Source of the DNA: Firmicutes bacterium UBA3936
GTDB lineage: Bacteria; Bacillota; Dethiobacteria; Dethiobacterales; Dethiobacteraceae
Direction of reading: 5' to 3'
DNA length: 6,691 bases
Assembly (NCBI GenBank): GCA_002385745.1
Contig: DGEC01000075.1
Coordinates: 1-6,691, forward strand
Part shown: positions 6,496-6,691 of the stretch, in pieces
How positions within the stretch are numbered: position 1 is the stretch's first letter
How the letters are laid out: every line of letters starts with the position of its first letter
Notes under the pieces: model-generated
Told to the model about the DNA's origin: nothing
Database searches by the model: none
What the model saw: the letters and a program-made list of their open reading frames with translations, nothing else
Program-made: the position numbers and the translations under genes

Positions 6496-6691
6496 TCATC
6501 CGTTGCGAATTATAGCATAGTAAGCGGATGAATAATGATAAAGTTCAACCTTTGCAGCTTTGGCCATTTCGGGGTTGGGGTTCATAATTGCCCCTGCCAT
6601 AATGCGTCCCCTTGGAGCATATTTAACCCAGCCCCATTCCGTTCCCCACTGGTCCTTGCCGTCTTCTTCACATGGCGGATGCTCAAGGACA
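6496..6691 (-). CDS. C-terminal fragment of an unrecognised protein, running off the window
   Basis: One minus-strand frame is open from the window edge to a TGA at 6498-6496, giving 64 residues. It looks like real protein: Trp-rich and charged (QWGTEWGWVKYAPRGR, 14-29 of the visible part), then MAGAIMNPNPEMAKAAKVEL (31-50), then an aromatic end (YHYSSAYYAIIRNG, 51-64). I do not recognise the family and see no cofactor motif or membrane segment. An internal ATG at 6600 has AAGGGG a few bases upstream, so a separate 34-residue ORF cannot be excluded, but the sense-like sequence before it favours a longer gene. It lies immediately upstream of the transporter gene, probably in the same operon. 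Confidence 0.6.
   Translation of the reverse strand, partial: VLEHPPCEEDGKDQWGTEWGWVKYAPRGRIMAGAIMNPNPEMAKAAKVELYHYSSAYYAIIRNG
6509..6517 (-). promoter_or_regulatory. Extended -10 promoter element inside the end of the upstream gene
   Basis: The minus strand reads TGCTATAAT, a perfect extended -10 hexamer. It lies about 38 bases upstream of the transporter's TTG start and within the last codons of the partial upstream gene. No good -35 is seen at 17 bases. It could give the transporter its own transcript or be a chance product of Tyr/Ala/Ile codons. Confidence 0.4.

Noticed and set aside
6263..6499. 78-codon minus-strand frame starting at the ATG 6499
   Set aside because: It runs out of frame through the transporter gene and its product resembles no protein; it is a shadow of the facilitator frame.

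Overview
The window reads like a chromosomal stretch from an anaerobic member of the Bacillota, possibly a Sporomusa-like Negativicute. That assignment is inference. It rests on strong purine-rich Shine-Dalgarno sites, compact GC-rich hairpins with T tails after most transcription units, mid-range base composition, a clostridial-style flavin/iron-sulfur enoate reductase, and a YedE/TusA-type pair of the kind linked to selenium or sulfur metabolism. There are no RNA genes, CRISPR arrays, transposases or phage genes.

Layout. Bases 1-53 hold the end of an upstream transcription unit with a clear terminator. A monocistronic gene (125-1396, +) encodes a 423-residue helical protein rich in Glu and His, probably ferritin-like, whose function I do not recognise; it has its own terminator. 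Next is a single gene (1600-3594, +) with a sigma-A-like promoter, for a complete 664-residue Old Yellow Enzyme/2,4-dienoyl-CoA reductase-type oxidoreductase (FMN barrel, 4Fe-4S cysteines, FAD and NAD(P)H domains), also followed by a terminator. A two-gene operon follows (3798-5108, +): a YedE-family membrane transporter and a 73-residue TusA/YedF-type sulfur-carrier protein, the same pairing as E. coli yedE-yedF. A symmetric hairpin at 5184-5220 can terminate both strands. It separates this operon from the leftward genes: a 12-helix major facilitator (5275-6471, -, TTG start) and, 24 bases upstream of it, the C-terminal 64 residues of an unrecognised protein that runs off the window edge (6496-6691, -).

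How they fit together. The transporter and the TusA-like protein plausibly form one route: a sulfur- or selenium-containing anion or persulfide enters through the YedE channel and is handed to the active cysteine of the small carrier. The flavoenzyme would reduce an activated carbon-carbon double bond in anaerobic metabolism. The other genes appear to be independent units. I see no convincing new multi-gene system. The points most worth a second look are the unknown ferritin-like protein, the unusual active-site and cluster residues in the flavoenzyme, and a 15-base repeat shared by the terminators on either side of the first gene. No gene-free stretch exceeds about 205 bases.
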